DNA of 64,000 bases from Caulobacteraceae bacterium (GTDB lineage: Bacteria > Pseudomonadota > Alphaproteobacteria > Caulobacterales > Caulobacteraceae), in contig CANJLH010000014.1 in assembly GCA_947475415.1 (NCBI GenBank), positions 23,605-87,604 of the forward strand. The letters are read 5' to 3'. This document shows, piece by piece, positions 42,909-52,071 of this stretch. Made by a program: the position numbers and the translations under genes. A model generated the notes under the pieces. That model saw only the letters and a list, made by a program, of their open reading frames with translations, was not told where the DNA came from and searched no databases. The stretch's first letter is position 1. Each line of letters opens with the position of its first letter.

Positions 42909-44369
42909 ATGAAAATAAACCTTTTCAATCGGCTGGCAGGGCTCATGCTCGCGGCAGCCGTCGCCGGAGCGGCATTCACGCCGGCGGCCTTCGCACAGGA
43001 GGCGGCCACCGCCGCACCCCCCGCCGCTGAGGCGCCTGCGGCCGCGCCGCCGGCCCCCGAGGCGGCAGCCCCCGAAGCGGCGGCAGCCCCAGAAGCGGCT
43101 CCCGCAGAAGCCCCGGCGGCGTCCGCCACCTTCATGCCGCACCAGGTCAAGCTGGAACTCGACAGCGGCGGAACGGCCTGGATCCTGACCTCAACGGCGC
43201 TGGTCCTGCTGATGACAATCCCCGGCCTGGCGCTGTTCTACGGCGGCATGGTCCGGCGCAAGAACATCATCGCCACTGTCGCTCAGTCATTCGCCATCAC
43301 CTGCCTGGTCACCATCATCTGGATGGTCTGCACCTACAGCTTGGCGTTCGGGTTCAATGATGACCCTGGACTACAGGGCTACATCGGCAGCTTCAGGTCA
43401 TTCTTCCTGAACGGCGTGACGGTCGACACCGCTTATGTCGCGGCCAAGGGCCTGCCGGAAATGCTGTGGATCGTCTATCAGATGACCTTCGCGATCATCA
43501 CTCCGGCCCTGATCGCAGGCGCCTTCGCCGAGCGGATGAAGTTCTCCGCGATGCTGCTGTTCATGGCTCTGTGGTCGATCTTCGTCTATGCGCCGGTGGC
43601 CCACTGGGTGTGGGGCGGTGGCTTCCTCTCCAAGGCCGGTGTCCTCGATTTCGCCGGCGGCACGGTGGTGCACATAAATGCCGGCGTCGCGGGTCTGGTG
43701 TGCGCCCTGTTCATGGGCAAGCGCCGCGGCCATGGGCAGGAGAACATGGCGCCGTCGAACCTGGTCTACACCATGATCGGCGCCAGCCTCCTGTGGGTCG
43801 GCTGGTTCGGGTTCAACGCAGGTTCGGAATGGGCCGCCGACGGCATCGCCTCCGCCGCCATGCTGAACACTCAGGTCGCCACCGCCGCGGCTGCGATGGC
43901 CTGGATGGTCGTAGAGTGGGTTGAACGTCGCAAGCCCGGCATGCTCGGGCTGGCCTCGGGCGCCGTCGCCGGACTGGTGGCGATCACGCCGGCAGCCGGC
44001 TTCGTCAACCCGCAGGGCGCCCTGATCATCGGTCTGGTCGCAGGCGTTGTCTGCTACGGCGCCGCGGTCTGGTTGAAGCGCGTGTTCAAGTATGACGACA
44101 GCCTCGATGCCTTCGGTGTGCACGGCATCGGCGGCATCGCCGGCGCCCTGCTCACCGGTGTTCTCGCCGACCCGGCGATCAACGCCCTGGGCAAGGATCA
44201 CAGCCTTCTGACTCAAGCCAAGGGCGTCTTGGTGACGATCGGATGGACGGCGGTCGCCACCTTCGTGATCCTCCTGATCTGCAAATACACCATCGGTCTT
44301 CGGGTAACTGATGAAGAGGAAGTCGAAGGCCTTGACATCTCGCTGCACGGTGAGGCCCTGCACGAATAG
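42909..44369 (+). CDS. amtB: Ammonium transporter with long Ala/Pro-rich N-terminus
   Basis: A 486-aa inner-membrane ammonium channel. A signal peptide (1-30) is followed by an unusual stretch of about 45 residues made almost only of Ala, Pro and Glu. Eleven membrane helices follow from about residue 93. The pore histidines are in TVVHINAGVAGL and FGVHGIGGIAG, and the Phe gate region AERMKFSAMLLF is present. The ATG at 42909 is preceded by AAAGGGA. The longer frame upstream overlaps glnK and is not coding. Confidence 0.95.
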   Translation: MKINLFNRLAGLMLAAAVAGAAFTPAAFAQEAATAAPPAAEAPAAAPPAPEAAAPEAAAAPEAAPAEAPAASATFMPHQVKLELDSGGTAWILTSTALVLLMTIPGLALFYGGMVRRKNIIATVAQSFAITCLVTIIWMVCTYSLAFGFNDDPGLQGYIGSFRSFFLNGVTVDTAYVAAKGLPEMLWIVYQMTFAIITPALIAGAFAERMKFSAMLLFMALWSIFVYAPVAHWVWGGGFLSKAGVLDFAGGTVVHINAGVAGLVCALFMGKRRGHGQENMAPSNLVYTMIGASLLWVGWFGFNAGSEWAADGIASAAMLNTQVATAAAAMAWMVVEWVERRKPGMLGLASGAVAGLVAITPAAGFVNPQGALIIGLVAGVVCYGAAVWLKRVFKYDDSLDAFGVHGIGGIAGALLTGVLADPAINALGKDHSLLTQAKGVLVTIGWTAVATFVILLICKYTIGLRVTDEEEVEGLDISLHGEALHE

Positions 44370-44394
44370 CGTGAGTTGGTATGAGAGCGTTGGC

Positions 44395-44424
44395 GGGGGC
44401 CCTTCGGGGCCCCCGTTTCGTTTC
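44395..44424 (+). terminator. Intrinsic terminator after amtB
   Basis: An 8-bp stem GGGGGCCC / GGGCCCCC closed by a TTCG tetraloop is followed by GTTTCGTTT. It lies between amtB and the convergent ispE and may serve both strands. Confidence 0.85.
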
Positions 44425-44428
44425 TGGT

Positions 44429-45325
44429 TCAGCAGGCGGCCTCGTCGCCCCAGGGACCGCCCAGGCGGCAGGGCTTCACCCACCAGCCGGGCCGCAGCAT
44501 CTCGATCTGCCGGGCCAAATGAGCCGCCTCAGGCTCCCCGGCGCAAAGGGCGAAACAGGTTGCGCCGGATCCGGACATCCTGGCGAACAGCACTTCCGGC
44601 GCGTCGCCGAGCAGGCCCAGCACCTCACCGATTTCGGGCGCCAGGGCCAGAGCCGGCGCCTGCAGGTCATTGCGGGTCTCCACGAGCCAGGCCGCAACGT
44701 CCTCGACACGCTTTAAGGCGCCCGGCGCCCGCGTCGGTTCGACATCGGCGAAGACTCCGGACGCATCCAGGCCCCGATATGCCGCGGCGGTGGAGACTTC
44801 TACGTTCGGATTGACCAGCACCGCGTCCAGGACTGGAAGGCCCGGGGCCGGGGTCAGGCGTTCCCCCCTGCCCTCGGCGAAGACTGGACGGCCCCAGAGA
44901 CAAGCCGCGCCATCCGAGCCAAGCGACGCGGCGATGGCTTCCAGTTCGGCATCGGGCAGTTCGGGCGCCCACACCCCACGCAACAGGCGAAGCGCCGCGC
45001 CAGCGTCAGCGGAACCTCCTCCCAATCCGGAAGATATCGGCAGGCGTTTGTCCAGCGACAGGCGCACAGGGGGGCGAGGCCCCTGTAGCCGCGCCTGCAG
45101 AGCCCGGGCCGCCCGCAGGACCAGATTGTCATCTCCGTCGGCGAGACCCCCGCCAAACGGGCCCCCCATTTCCAGCGCCAGCCTCTCAGCCTCGCTCACG
45201 GTCAGACTGTCGCCGAAACTGGCGAACACCATCAGACTGTAAAGCGGGTGAAAGCCGTCGGTCCGCGGCGGACCGACATGGAGAAACAGGTTGACCTTGG
45301 CCGGCGCGAAAGTGGCGCGGATCAC
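44429..45325 (-). CDS. ispE: 4-diphosphocytidyl-2-C-methyl-D-erythritol kinase
   Basis: A 298-aa GHMP kinase of the MEP isoprenoid pathway. The N-terminal FAPAKVNLFLHVG carries the catalytic lysine, the ATP-binding loop is LPISSGLGGGSADAGAAL and the C-terminal motif is ARMSGSGATCFAL. Length is normal. Its start overlaps the stop of the TPR lipoprotein gene by 4 nt, so the pair is coupled. Confidence 0.95.
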   Translation of the reverse strand: MIRATFAPAKVNLFLHVGPPRTDGFHPLYSLMVFASFGDSLTVSEAERLALEMGGPFGGGLADGDDNLVLRAARALQARLQGPRPPVRLSLDKRLPISSGLGGGSADAGAALRLLRGVWAPELPDAELEAIAASLGSDGAACLWGRPVFAEGRGERLTPAPGLPVLDAVLVNPNVEVSTAAAYRGLDASGVFADVEPTRAPGALKRVEDVAAWLVETRNDLQAPALALAPEIGEVLGLLGDAPEVLFARMSGSGATCFALCAGEPEAAHLARQIEMLRPGWWVKPCRLGGPWGDEAAC

Positions 45326-47040
45326 CGAGGCGACTGCTCGGCGATCTTGGGGGAACTGGCCGGCCCATCTGGTCCCAGCCCCGACTTTAGCTTCGCCTCG
45401 GCTGCGGCGCGGATTTTCTCAGGCGGATCAAGGGTTAGCACACGCCGCCACTGGAACACCGCCTCGTCGCGCCGCCCAACCCGCCAGTAGGCATCGCCCA
45501 GGTGGTCATTGATCTCCGGCTCACCCGCCTCAAGCTCCACGGCGGTTTCCAGGAATTCCACGGCCTTCTTGAAGTCCCCCAGCCGGTAATAGGCCCAGCC
45601 GAGGGAATCGGTCATGGCGCCCGATTTGGGGTTGGCCGCCACGGCCCGCTCCACCATGGACATCGCCTCCTTCAGCCTCAGGCCGCGATCAATCCAGGAA
45701 TAGCCAAGGTAGTTCAACAGTTCCGGCTCGTCGGCCTCCAGCTTCAGGGCCGCCTCGAGGTCGCGCTCGGCTTCCGGCCAACGATTGAGCCGCTCGTAGA
45801 CAACCCCGCGGGCATACAGGAGCCGCCAGTCGGGCTTCTTTGTCTCAGAAATGAGTTGGCTGAGAATCTGGCCGGACTCCTCGTACTTCTCATTTGCGCG
45901 CAGCAGATCCGACAGCGTCAGGCGCGCATCTGTTCCGCCACCAGCGGCGGATTCCCGCGCCAGTCGCAGAGCTGTCTCAGAATCCTTGTCGTTCTGGTAA
46001 CTCCAGGCCAGCTTCGCGCGGGCCGACTGGTACTCCGGCGAGTTCGGCCGGGTGTGGGCATAGGCGGTCCGGGCCGCCTCCATATCGCCATCGCTGGTCT
46101 GGACATCACCCAACATCAGCCAGGCGTCGTCGGAGTCGGGATTCAAGCGCAGGGCCAACCGAAGATAGGCCAGCGCGAGCTGGTTCTGTTTGGCCGATAT
46201 CATGGTTGCGGACGGCGCAAGCAGCACCTTGGCCGCACCATTTCGGAGGCTCGGCATCGGTGGGGGCGATTTCTTCTCGTCGGCGCGGCTTCGCGCCACG
46301 CGCACGGCCACACTGTCCGGGATCTTTTCGAGCGCGTCGTCATAGAGGGCGATTGCATCGGCGCGGCGGCCACGGCGTTCCAGGAACGCGCCATAGTCGA
46401 GCACGATCATCTCGGCCGGCGCATCGCCCGACATGAGGGCCTTGAAGTCCGTCTCCGCCTCGTCATATCGCTTGGCGCGCTCATAAAGCAGCGCCTGGCC
46501 GTACTGCCCGAAGAAGTCGACCATCCGGTCACCGCGGACGTTGGGCCGCACCAGGGCGGAGTCCAGGTCGCCCGCCGTCGCCGCGGCCCACGGCGCCAAC
46601 AGGACCGCCGCGGCGCGATGGGGAAATGCGATCGTATCCCCGGCAAGCTGTTCGCGGGCGAGCTTTCCCTTGCCGTTGGCGATCGCGTCCACGGCGATGA
46701 CCAGGCGGCCCAGTTGTGCGGTGCTATCGGCAATCTCCTCGCCTTGCGGGGCGAGAGCGGCGGCCTTGCTCACCTCCCCGGACAACAGTGCAGCGGTGAA
46801 AGCGCGTTCGCGCAATAGAGGACCGTCATCGGCATCGACAGCGGCGCGGTCGAAGTAAGCGCCGGCGTCCCGGTTGCGTCCGTCATTGAGCGCGCCCTCT
46901 CCGGCCAGGAACAATCCATAGGCCGTGACGCCGGCCCCATCGCCAAAGTCGCCGTCCGTGGAGCTGACAGCGGATGGAACGGTTGCGCAGGCCGCGAGCA
47001 GGGCGGCCGGCAGGACGAGGATCAGGAACGCGTGACGCAT
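45322..47040 (-). CDS. TPR-repeat lipoprotein
   Basis: A 572-aa envelope protein. The signal peptide ends in the lipobox LLAAC (C18). The rest is helical with several TPR-like units: AYLRLALRLNPDSDDAWLML, the block LLNYLGYSWIDRGLRLKEAM, DSLGWAYYRLGDFKKAVEFL and NDHLGDAYWRVGRRDEAVFQ. Similar proteins next to ispE are common in alphaproteobacteria and may help outer-membrane or cell-envelope assembly; the role is unproven. The ATG at 47040 was chosen since it starts the signal peptide; the open frame continues about 70 codons upstream without it. Confidence 0.85.
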   Translation of the reverse strand: MRHAFLILVLPAALLAACATVPSAVSSTDGDFGDGAGVTAYGLFLAGEGALNDGRNRDAGAYFDRAAVDADDGPLLRERAFTAALLSGEVSKAAALAPQGEEIADSTAQLGRLVIAVDAIANGKGKLAREQLAGDTIAFPHRAAAVLLAPWAAATAGDLDSALVRPNVRGDRMVDFFGQYGQALLYERAKRYDEAETDFKALMSGDAPAEMIVLDYGAFLERRGRRADAIALYDDALEKIPDSVAVRVARSRADEKKSPPPMPSLRNGAAKVLLAPSATMISAKQNQLALAYLRLALRLNPDSDDAWLMLGDVQTSDGDMEAARTAYAHTRPNSPEYQSARAKLAWSYQNDKDSETALRLARESAAGGGTDARLTLSDLLRANEKYEESGQILSQLISETKKPDWRLLYARGVVYERLNRWPEAERDLEAALKLEADEPELLNYLGYSWIDRGLRLKEAMSMVERAVAANPKSGAMTDSLGWAYYRLGDFKKAVEFLETAVELEAGEPEINDHLGDAYWRVGRRDEAVFQWRRVLTLDPPEKIRAAAEAKLKSGLGPDGPASSPKIAEQSPR

Positions 47041-47089
47041 GGCTTGGACCCTGGTTGGTTTCGGGCGCCGCGGCAAGCGCAGCCGATCG

Positions 47090-48763
47090 TCACATATTGG
47101 GGTAGTTCGGGCCGTCGCCACCCTGCGGCGTCGTCCAGACAATGTTTTGCGTCGGGTCCTTGATGTCGCAGGTCTTGCAGTGGACGCAGTTCTGGAAGTT
47201 GATCTGGAACCGCGGGTTCGAACCATCCTCCTCGCGCAACACCTCATAGACGCCGGCCGGGCAATAGCGCTGCGCCGGCTCGTCGTATTTGGGAAGGTTG
47301 ACCGAGATCGGCACGCTCGCGTCCTTCAGCCTCAGGTGCGCGGGCTGGTTCTCGTCGTGGTTGGTGGCCGATATGAACACCGACGACAGCTTGTCGAAGC
47401 TGATCACTCCATCCGGTTTGGGATAGGCGATCGGCTTGTAGTCCTTGGCCAGTCCTGTCGAGGCGGCGTCGGTCTTGGTGTGGTGCAGGGTGCCGAAAAT
47501 CGAGAGACCGCCCAGTAGGTTCGCGACCACCATGTCGAAGCCGCCGATGAACAGGCCCGGGAAGGTGCCGAACTTCGAGAGCAGCGGCTTGACGTTGCGG
47601 ACGACCTTCAGTTCCTTCTTCACCCAGGAGCGGTCATAGGCCGCCTGGTATTCCACCAGATCATCGCCTTCGCGGCCGGCCTGGATGGCCGCATAGGCGG
47701 CTTCAGCCGCCATCATGCCGCTCTTCATGGCGTTGTGACTGCCCTTGATCCGCGGCAGGTTCACAAACCCAGCCGAACAGCCGATCAGCGCGCCACCAGG
47801 GAAATATAGCTGCGGCACCGATTGCAGGCCGCCTTCGGTGATGGCCCGAGCGCCATAGGCGATGCGCTTGCCGCCTTCCAGGTGCTTGCGCACCGCGGGG
47901 TGCTGCTTCCAGCGCTGGAACTCGTCGAACGGCGACAGGTGCGGATTGGCATAGTTCAGGTGCACCACGAAGCCCAGGGCCACATAGTTGTCCCCGAAGT
48001 GGTACATGAAGCTGCCGCCGCCGGTCTTGTTGTCCAGGGGCCAGCCGAAGGTGTGCTGCACGAATCCGGACTGGAACTTTTCATCCGGAACCTGCCAGAT
48101 CTCCTTCAGGCCGATGCCGAACTTCTGGGGGTCGGAGTTCGCGTCAAGGTTGAAATGGGCGAGCAGTTGCTTGGAGAGCGATCCGCGCGCGCCTTCCCCG
48201 ATCAGCACATATTTGCCGTTGAGTTCGACGCCCGGTTGGTAGTCGGCGCTCTGCGCGCCGGTCTTGTCGATACCGAACACCCCCGCCACGACGCCCTTCA
48301 CTGAGCCATCCTCGCGATGGACCAGTTCTGAGGCAGCCATGCCGGGATAAATCTCCACGCCCAGCGACTCGGCCTGCGTCGCCAGCCACCGGCAGACATT
48401 GGCCAGGGAGGCGATGTAGTTGCCATGGTTCAGGATGAAATTCGGGAACGGCACGAAGCCCAGGTCGAGCTCGCCCTGCGGGCCAAGGTAGAGGAACTTG
48501 TCCTGCTTGACCGGTGTCTCCAGCGGCGCGCCCATCGCCTTCCAGTCTGGGAACAACTCGCTGATGGCGATCGGGTCGATCACCGCGCCGGATAGGATGT
48601 GGGCGCCGACTTCCGAGCCCTTCTCCAGCAGCGCCACGCTGATCTCGGTCCCAGCGGCCGCAGCCAGCTGCTTCAGCCGGATCGCAGCTGACAGGCCCGC
48701 GGGGCCCCCGCCGACGATGACGACGTCATAGTCCATGCCTTCGCGTTCGACGGCTTCGCTCAT
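47090..48763 (-). CDS. Electron transfer flavoprotein-ubiquinone oxidoreductase
   Basis: A 557-aa membrane-associated flavoprotein that passes electrons from ETF to ubiquinone, serving acyl-CoA dehydrogenases. The FAD loop is VVIVGGGPAGLSAA (about 14-27). The ubiquinone-binding region has LNYANPHLSPFDEF, and the C-terminal [4Fe-4S] ligands are in RYCPAGVYE and NCVHCKTCDIKDP. The ATG at 48763 follows AAGGAGC. This enzyme would connect with the acyl-CoA genes at the left end of the window. Confidence 0.95.
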   Translation of the reverse strand: MSEAVEREGMDYDVVIVGGGPAGLSAAIRLKQLAAAAGTEISVALLEKGSEVGAHILSGAVIDPIAISELFPDWKAMGAPLETPVKQDKFLYLGPQGELDLGFVPFPNFILNHGNYIASLANVCRWLATQAESLGVEIYPGMAASELVHREDGSVKGVVAGVFGIDKTGAQSADYQPGVELNGKYVLIGEGARGSLSKQLLAHFNLDANSDPQKFGIGLKEIWQVPDEKFQSGFVQHTFGWPLDNKTGGGSFMYHFGDNYVALGFVVHLNYANPHLSPFDEFQRWKQHPAVRKHLEGGKRIAYGARAITEGGLQSVPQLYFPGGALIGCSAGFVNLPRIKGSHNAMKSGMMAAEAAYAAIQAGREGDDLVEYQAAYDRSWVKKELKVVRNVKPLLSKFGTFPGLFIGGFDMVVANLLGGLSIFGTLHHTKTDAASTGLAKDYKPIAYPKPDGVISFDKLSSVFISATNHDENQPAHLRLKDASVPISVNLPKYDEPAQRYCPAGVYEVLREEDGSNPRFQINFQNCVHCKTCDIKDPTQNIVWTTPQGGDGPNYPNM

Positions 48764-48897
48764 GATGCAGATGCTCCTTGCCGGGCAGGCGGCCCCCTCG
48801 CCCCCGACGCCCGTTGATCCTTGCGGCGACTTATCAGAAGGTCTTTCGTGCGCGGTCAAGCCCGAAGGCCGCCACGAACCGGGATATCCGCTGAATC

Positions 48898-49722
48898 ATG
48901 TCCGCCGTCCAGACGCCTGCAAACGATCGCCTGGCGGAGAGCCTGCTGGCTTTCTGGGCCGAGGCCGGCGTGAACGCCATGCTGCTGGACACCCCAGTCG
49001 ATCGGATCGAAGCCGGTCGCATCGCCCCGCCCCGCGCGCCCGATCGAACCAGCTCGGCCGCCGCCCCGCGGCCCGCCGCGCCCGTCGGACCAGATATCTC
49101 CGAACAAGTGGCCGCCGCGCGCAAGGCCGCGTCGGAGGCCGGCGATCTGGAGGCTTTGGCTGCGGCGATCGCCGCATTTGATGGGTGTCCGCTGAAATTC
49201 GAGGGCGCGGCGCAGCAGGCTGTGTTCAGCCGGGGAAACCCCAAGGCTCCGCTAATTGTGATCGGCGAAGGCCCGGGCGCCGAGGAGGACGCAAGGGGTC
49301 TGCCGTTCGTGGGCCGGGCGGGCCAACTACTGGACCGAATGCTCGCCGCGGCGGGACTCATGGACCGGGTTTTCATCACCAACACGGTCTTCTGGCGCCC
49401 CCCCGGCAACCGCACCCCGACTTTGGCCGAGCAAGCCGTCTGCGCACCCTTCGTAGAGCGGGCCATCGAATTGATTTCACCGAAGTATCTTCTCCTGGTT
49501 GGCGGCGCCTCGGCCAAGTCGATGCTGAAGGTGGATGAGGGAATCCTGTCCCTGCGCGGACGCTGGTTCGATTGGCGCTCAAGCGACGGGCGGCTGGCGG
49601 TTCCCGCCCTGCCAACCCTGCATCCGGCGTTCCTGCTGCGCCAGCCGGCGGCCAAGAAGCGGGCATGGGGCGACCTTTTGACCATGACCGAAAGACTTGA
49701 TCGGACGGAGAGTCCCGCCTAG
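48898..49722 (+). CDS. Uracil-DNA glycosylase, family 4-like, with two cluster cysteines replaced
   Basis: A 274-aa DNA repair protein. The active-site motif is GEGPGAEEDARGLPFVG (about 122-138) with GQLLDRML, and the DNA-intercalation loop is HPAFLLRQP. Type-4 enzymes hold a [4Fe-4S] cluster with four cysteines. Here the usual CxxCPL reads FDGCPL and the usual KCRPPGNR reads FWRPPGNR; only the other two cysteines (CPL and AVCAPF) remain. The first ~90 residues are an Ala/Pro-rich extension. It is divergent from the ETF-QO gene. Confidence 0.85.
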   Translation: MSAVQTPANDRLAESLLAFWAEAGVNAMLLDTPVDRIEAGRIAPPRAPDRTSSAAAPRPAAPVGPDISEQVAAARKAASEAGDLEALAAAIAAFDGCPLKFEGAAQQAVFSRGNPKAPLIVIGEGPGAEEDARGLPFVGRAGQLLDRMLAAAGLMDRVFITNTVFWRPPGNRTPTLAEQAVCAPFVERAIELISPKYLLLVGGASAKSMLKVDEGILSLRGRWFDWRSSDGRLAVPALPTLHPAFLLRQPAAKKRAWGDLLTMTERLDRTESPA

Positions 49723-49789
49723 GAACTTGATTAGTTTGGCATAGGGACTGCATGGCGGCGCTGAGACCCGCAATCATGTGGTGGACGGC

Positions 49790-51361
49790 ATGACGCTTTT
49801 TGCGCCCATGCGGATCTTGGCCCTGGCCATGATCTGCTCCGTATTTTCGATTTCCGCGGCGAATGCTGCTGCGCCTCAGGCGCTGTCCGCACAGGACGCA
49901 GCCAGCTATTCCGAGGCCTTCGACGCCACCGAACGCGGAGACTTCGCGGGTGCTCAGGCCAAACAGGCGCAGATCAAGGACAAGTCCCTGTTCGGCGTCC
50001 TGTCCTTCCAGCGTCTGATGCACCCCAGCGCTCACAAGGCGACATTCCAGGAGCTCGCCGACTGGCTGGTCAACTATGGCGACCATCCTTCCGCGGACCG
50101 GGTGTTCAGTCTGGCGTCGAAGCGCAAACCGGCTGACGCGCCGGCGCCGAGGACGCCGCTTCTGCTTGACATCGACTGGGGTCAAATCGGCGAGGCCGCC
50201 AACGATTTCGTCAACACCCTGCCCGGCAGCCGCGGCTATGCGGCCCGCGCGGCGTTCTACGGCGGCGATGTCCGACGCGCGCTGGCGATGGCGCCGGCCG
50301 CGGGCGACTTCTGGATCGCCGGCATGGCCGCCTACCGCCTGAGGAATCCAGCCTTGGCCGAGACCTATTTCGCCAAGGTCGCGCACAATGGCCGCGAAGA
50401 TCCATGGCTTCGGGCCGCCGGCGGTTTCTGGGCGGCGCGCGCGGCTGAGGAGTCCGGCGACCCCGATGCCGCCGCCAGCTACCTGCGCGAGGCCGCCGCG
50501 TTTCCAGACACCTTCTACGGCATGATCGCCGAGCGGCGCGCCAGGATGGTCAAGACCGCCGCCGCCGCCAGCGCCCGCCAGGGCGACATCGTGCTGACCT
50601 CGTTCACTGGCCCCACGGTGGAGCTCGGCAAGTTCATCCGCGTCGAGCCCCGCGCCCACCGCGCCGCGGCCCTGGCCCAGATCGGCCATGCCGCCGAGTC
50701 GGGCCAGGAACTGCGGGCCGGCCTCGCCCTGGCGAAAACGCCGGAGGAAAAGGCCCAGTGGACCTCGCTGGCCCTGGCCATAAATCCCCAGCCTGTTCGA
50801 CGCGCCCCGACCGCCCCGGTGAGGACCGCCGCGCCGGCGGACTATCCCACTCCGCCGCTGGAACCCAAGTGGGGCTTCACCCTGGACAAGGCCCTGGTCT
50901 ACGCCATCGTCCGCCAGGAGAGCCGCTTTAACCCCCTGGCGGTCTCCAGGGCCGGCGCTGTGGGGCTGATGCAGCTTATGCCGGAGGCCGCCGCCCGCGC
51001 CGCTGGCGACGACAAGCTCAAGTCCGACATGCGTCCTCTGTATGATCCCGCCTTCAACCTGCGGGTTGGCCAGGACTATCTCACCTGGTTGATGGAGCGG
51101 GGCGTCGGCTATGACCTCCTGCGCACGGTGGCGGCCTACAACGGCGGTCCGGGCATGCTGCAGAAAACCGCTCAGATGGTGGGCGGCGAAGCGGATAGCC
51201 TTTTGATCATCGAGTGCCTGCCCAGGCTCGAGACCCGCAACTATGTGGAAAAGGTGATGGCCGGCTACTGGACCTACCGGCGCAAGTTCGGTCAAGACTC
51301 CAAGACCCTGGACGCGCTGGCCGGCGGCGCTCGGTTCATCGACGCCCGGCTGGATAAATAG
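49790..51361 (+). CDS. Lytic transglycosylase (SLT family)
   Basis: A 523-aa periplasmic murein hydrolase. A signal peptide ends near ISAANAA. A long helical superhelix follows, with the SLT domain at the C-terminus (about 365-490): the catalytic glutamate in IVRQESRFNP, then GAVGLMQLMPEAA and VAAYNGGPG. This is the soluble lytic transglycosylase (Slt70) layout. The start is uncertain (49778 GTG, 49790 ATG or 49808 ATG) because no strong ribosome-binding site is seen. It ends 4 nt from the convergent gene. Confidence 0.9.
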   Translation: MTLFAPMRILALAMICSVFSISAANAAAPQALSAQDAASYSEAFDATERGDFAGAQAKQAQIKDKSLFGVLSFQRLMHPSAHKATFQELADWLVNYGDHPSADRVFSLASKRKPADAPAPRTPLLLDIDWGQIGEAANDFVNTLPGSRGYAARAAFYGGDVRRALAMAPAAGDFWIAGMAAYRLRNPALAETYFAKVAHNGREDPWLRAAGGFWAARAAEESGDPDAAASYLREAAAFPDTFYGMIAERRARMVKTAAAASARQGDIVLTSFTGPTVELGKFIRVEPRAHRAAALAQIGHAAESGQELRAGLALAKTPEEKAQWTSLALAINPQPVRRAPTAPVRTAAPADYPTPPLEPKWGFTLDKALVYAIVRQESRFNPLAVSRAGAVGLMQLMPEAAARAAGDDKLKSDMRPLYDPAFNLRVGQDYLTWLMERGVGYDLLRTVAAYNGGPGMLQKTAQMVGGEADSLLIIECLPRLETRNYVEKVMAGYWTYRRKFGQDSKTLDALAGGARFIDARLDK

Positions 51362-51365
51362 GGCC

Positions 51366-51812
51366 TCAGACGATCCGCGGCCCGCGAATGCGGCGCTGCA
51401 GGCCGACGAAATCCCCCGCGGCGATCACTGTGTCGCGATGCGCCAGGATGGCGAAAGACCGTGGTCCCACGAGGCCGACGAGCCCCCCTGCCCGCGCGCC
51501 ATAGACCCGCCCCTCGCGGACGCCGCCGACCACCGCCGAGGACAGCCGATCCCGCCATCCCTCCGGAAGGCGCAGATGCGGCGGGCAGACAAGCAACAGC
51601 TCCCATTTGGCCGTCCCCGCCGCGGCGGCGAGCCCCTCACGAAACAGGTCCGCGCCCGAGTCACTGGAAAGCAAAAGTGTCTCCGCGTCCGGCGCCGCAT
51701 CGACCACGATAAGCTGGCGCACCAGCCCGTCCACTGCGGCCGGCACCATATCGCGCATCATCAGGGCGAGTTGCGCTGCATTGTTGGCCGTCGGAATAAG
51801 GACACTCAGCAT
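51366..51812 (-). CDS. Short glycosyltransferase-2-like protein
   Basis: A 148-aa protein with the beginning of a GT-A fold: LSVLIPTANNAAQLALMM, RQLIVVDAAPDAET in place of the first donor strand and AAAAGTAKWELLLVCPPHLR. It lacks the DxD metal motif and is roughly half the length of a GT2 enzyme, so it may be a non-catalytic relative or a truncated copy. It is monocistronic and convergent with the transglycosylase gene. Confidence 0.6.
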   Translation of the reverse strand: MLSVLIPTANNAAQLALMMRDMVPAAVDGLVRQLIVVDAAPDAETLLLSSDSGADLFREGLAAAAGTAKWELLLVCPPHLRLPEGWRDRLSSAVVGGVREGRVYGARAGGLVGLVGPRSFAILAHRDTVIAAGDFVGLQRRIRGPRIV

Positions 51813-52033
51813 CCCCCCAAATGCGCCGCCGCCTTGGGTTCGGTCAACGCCTAGGGGAAGATGCTACGTGGCCCAGGCGGGCGATATACGGCGATTGACA
51901 GCACGCCTCGACGTCACCCCTCACCAAGGCGATCATCAACCGATGGACCAGCCTCCCTGCGCGAGTACGCCTGACGAACGCCGTGTCGGCCGCCCCTTCG
52001 ACATAGGGGCAAGCCATACGCCTTCCACACATT

Positions 52034-52048
52034 GTTCTTGTTTTGTTT
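52034..52048 (+). promoter_or_regulatory. Near-consensus LexA box before the radical SAM gene
   Basis: GTTC at 52034-52037 and GTTT at 52045-52048 are separated by seven bases, one mismatch from the perfect box seen before ssb. It lies 24 bases upstream of the ATG at 52072, inside an AT-rich promoter-like stretch. Confidence 0.4.
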
Positions 52049-52071
52049 GTTTTGGCGCATATCCTTGACCC

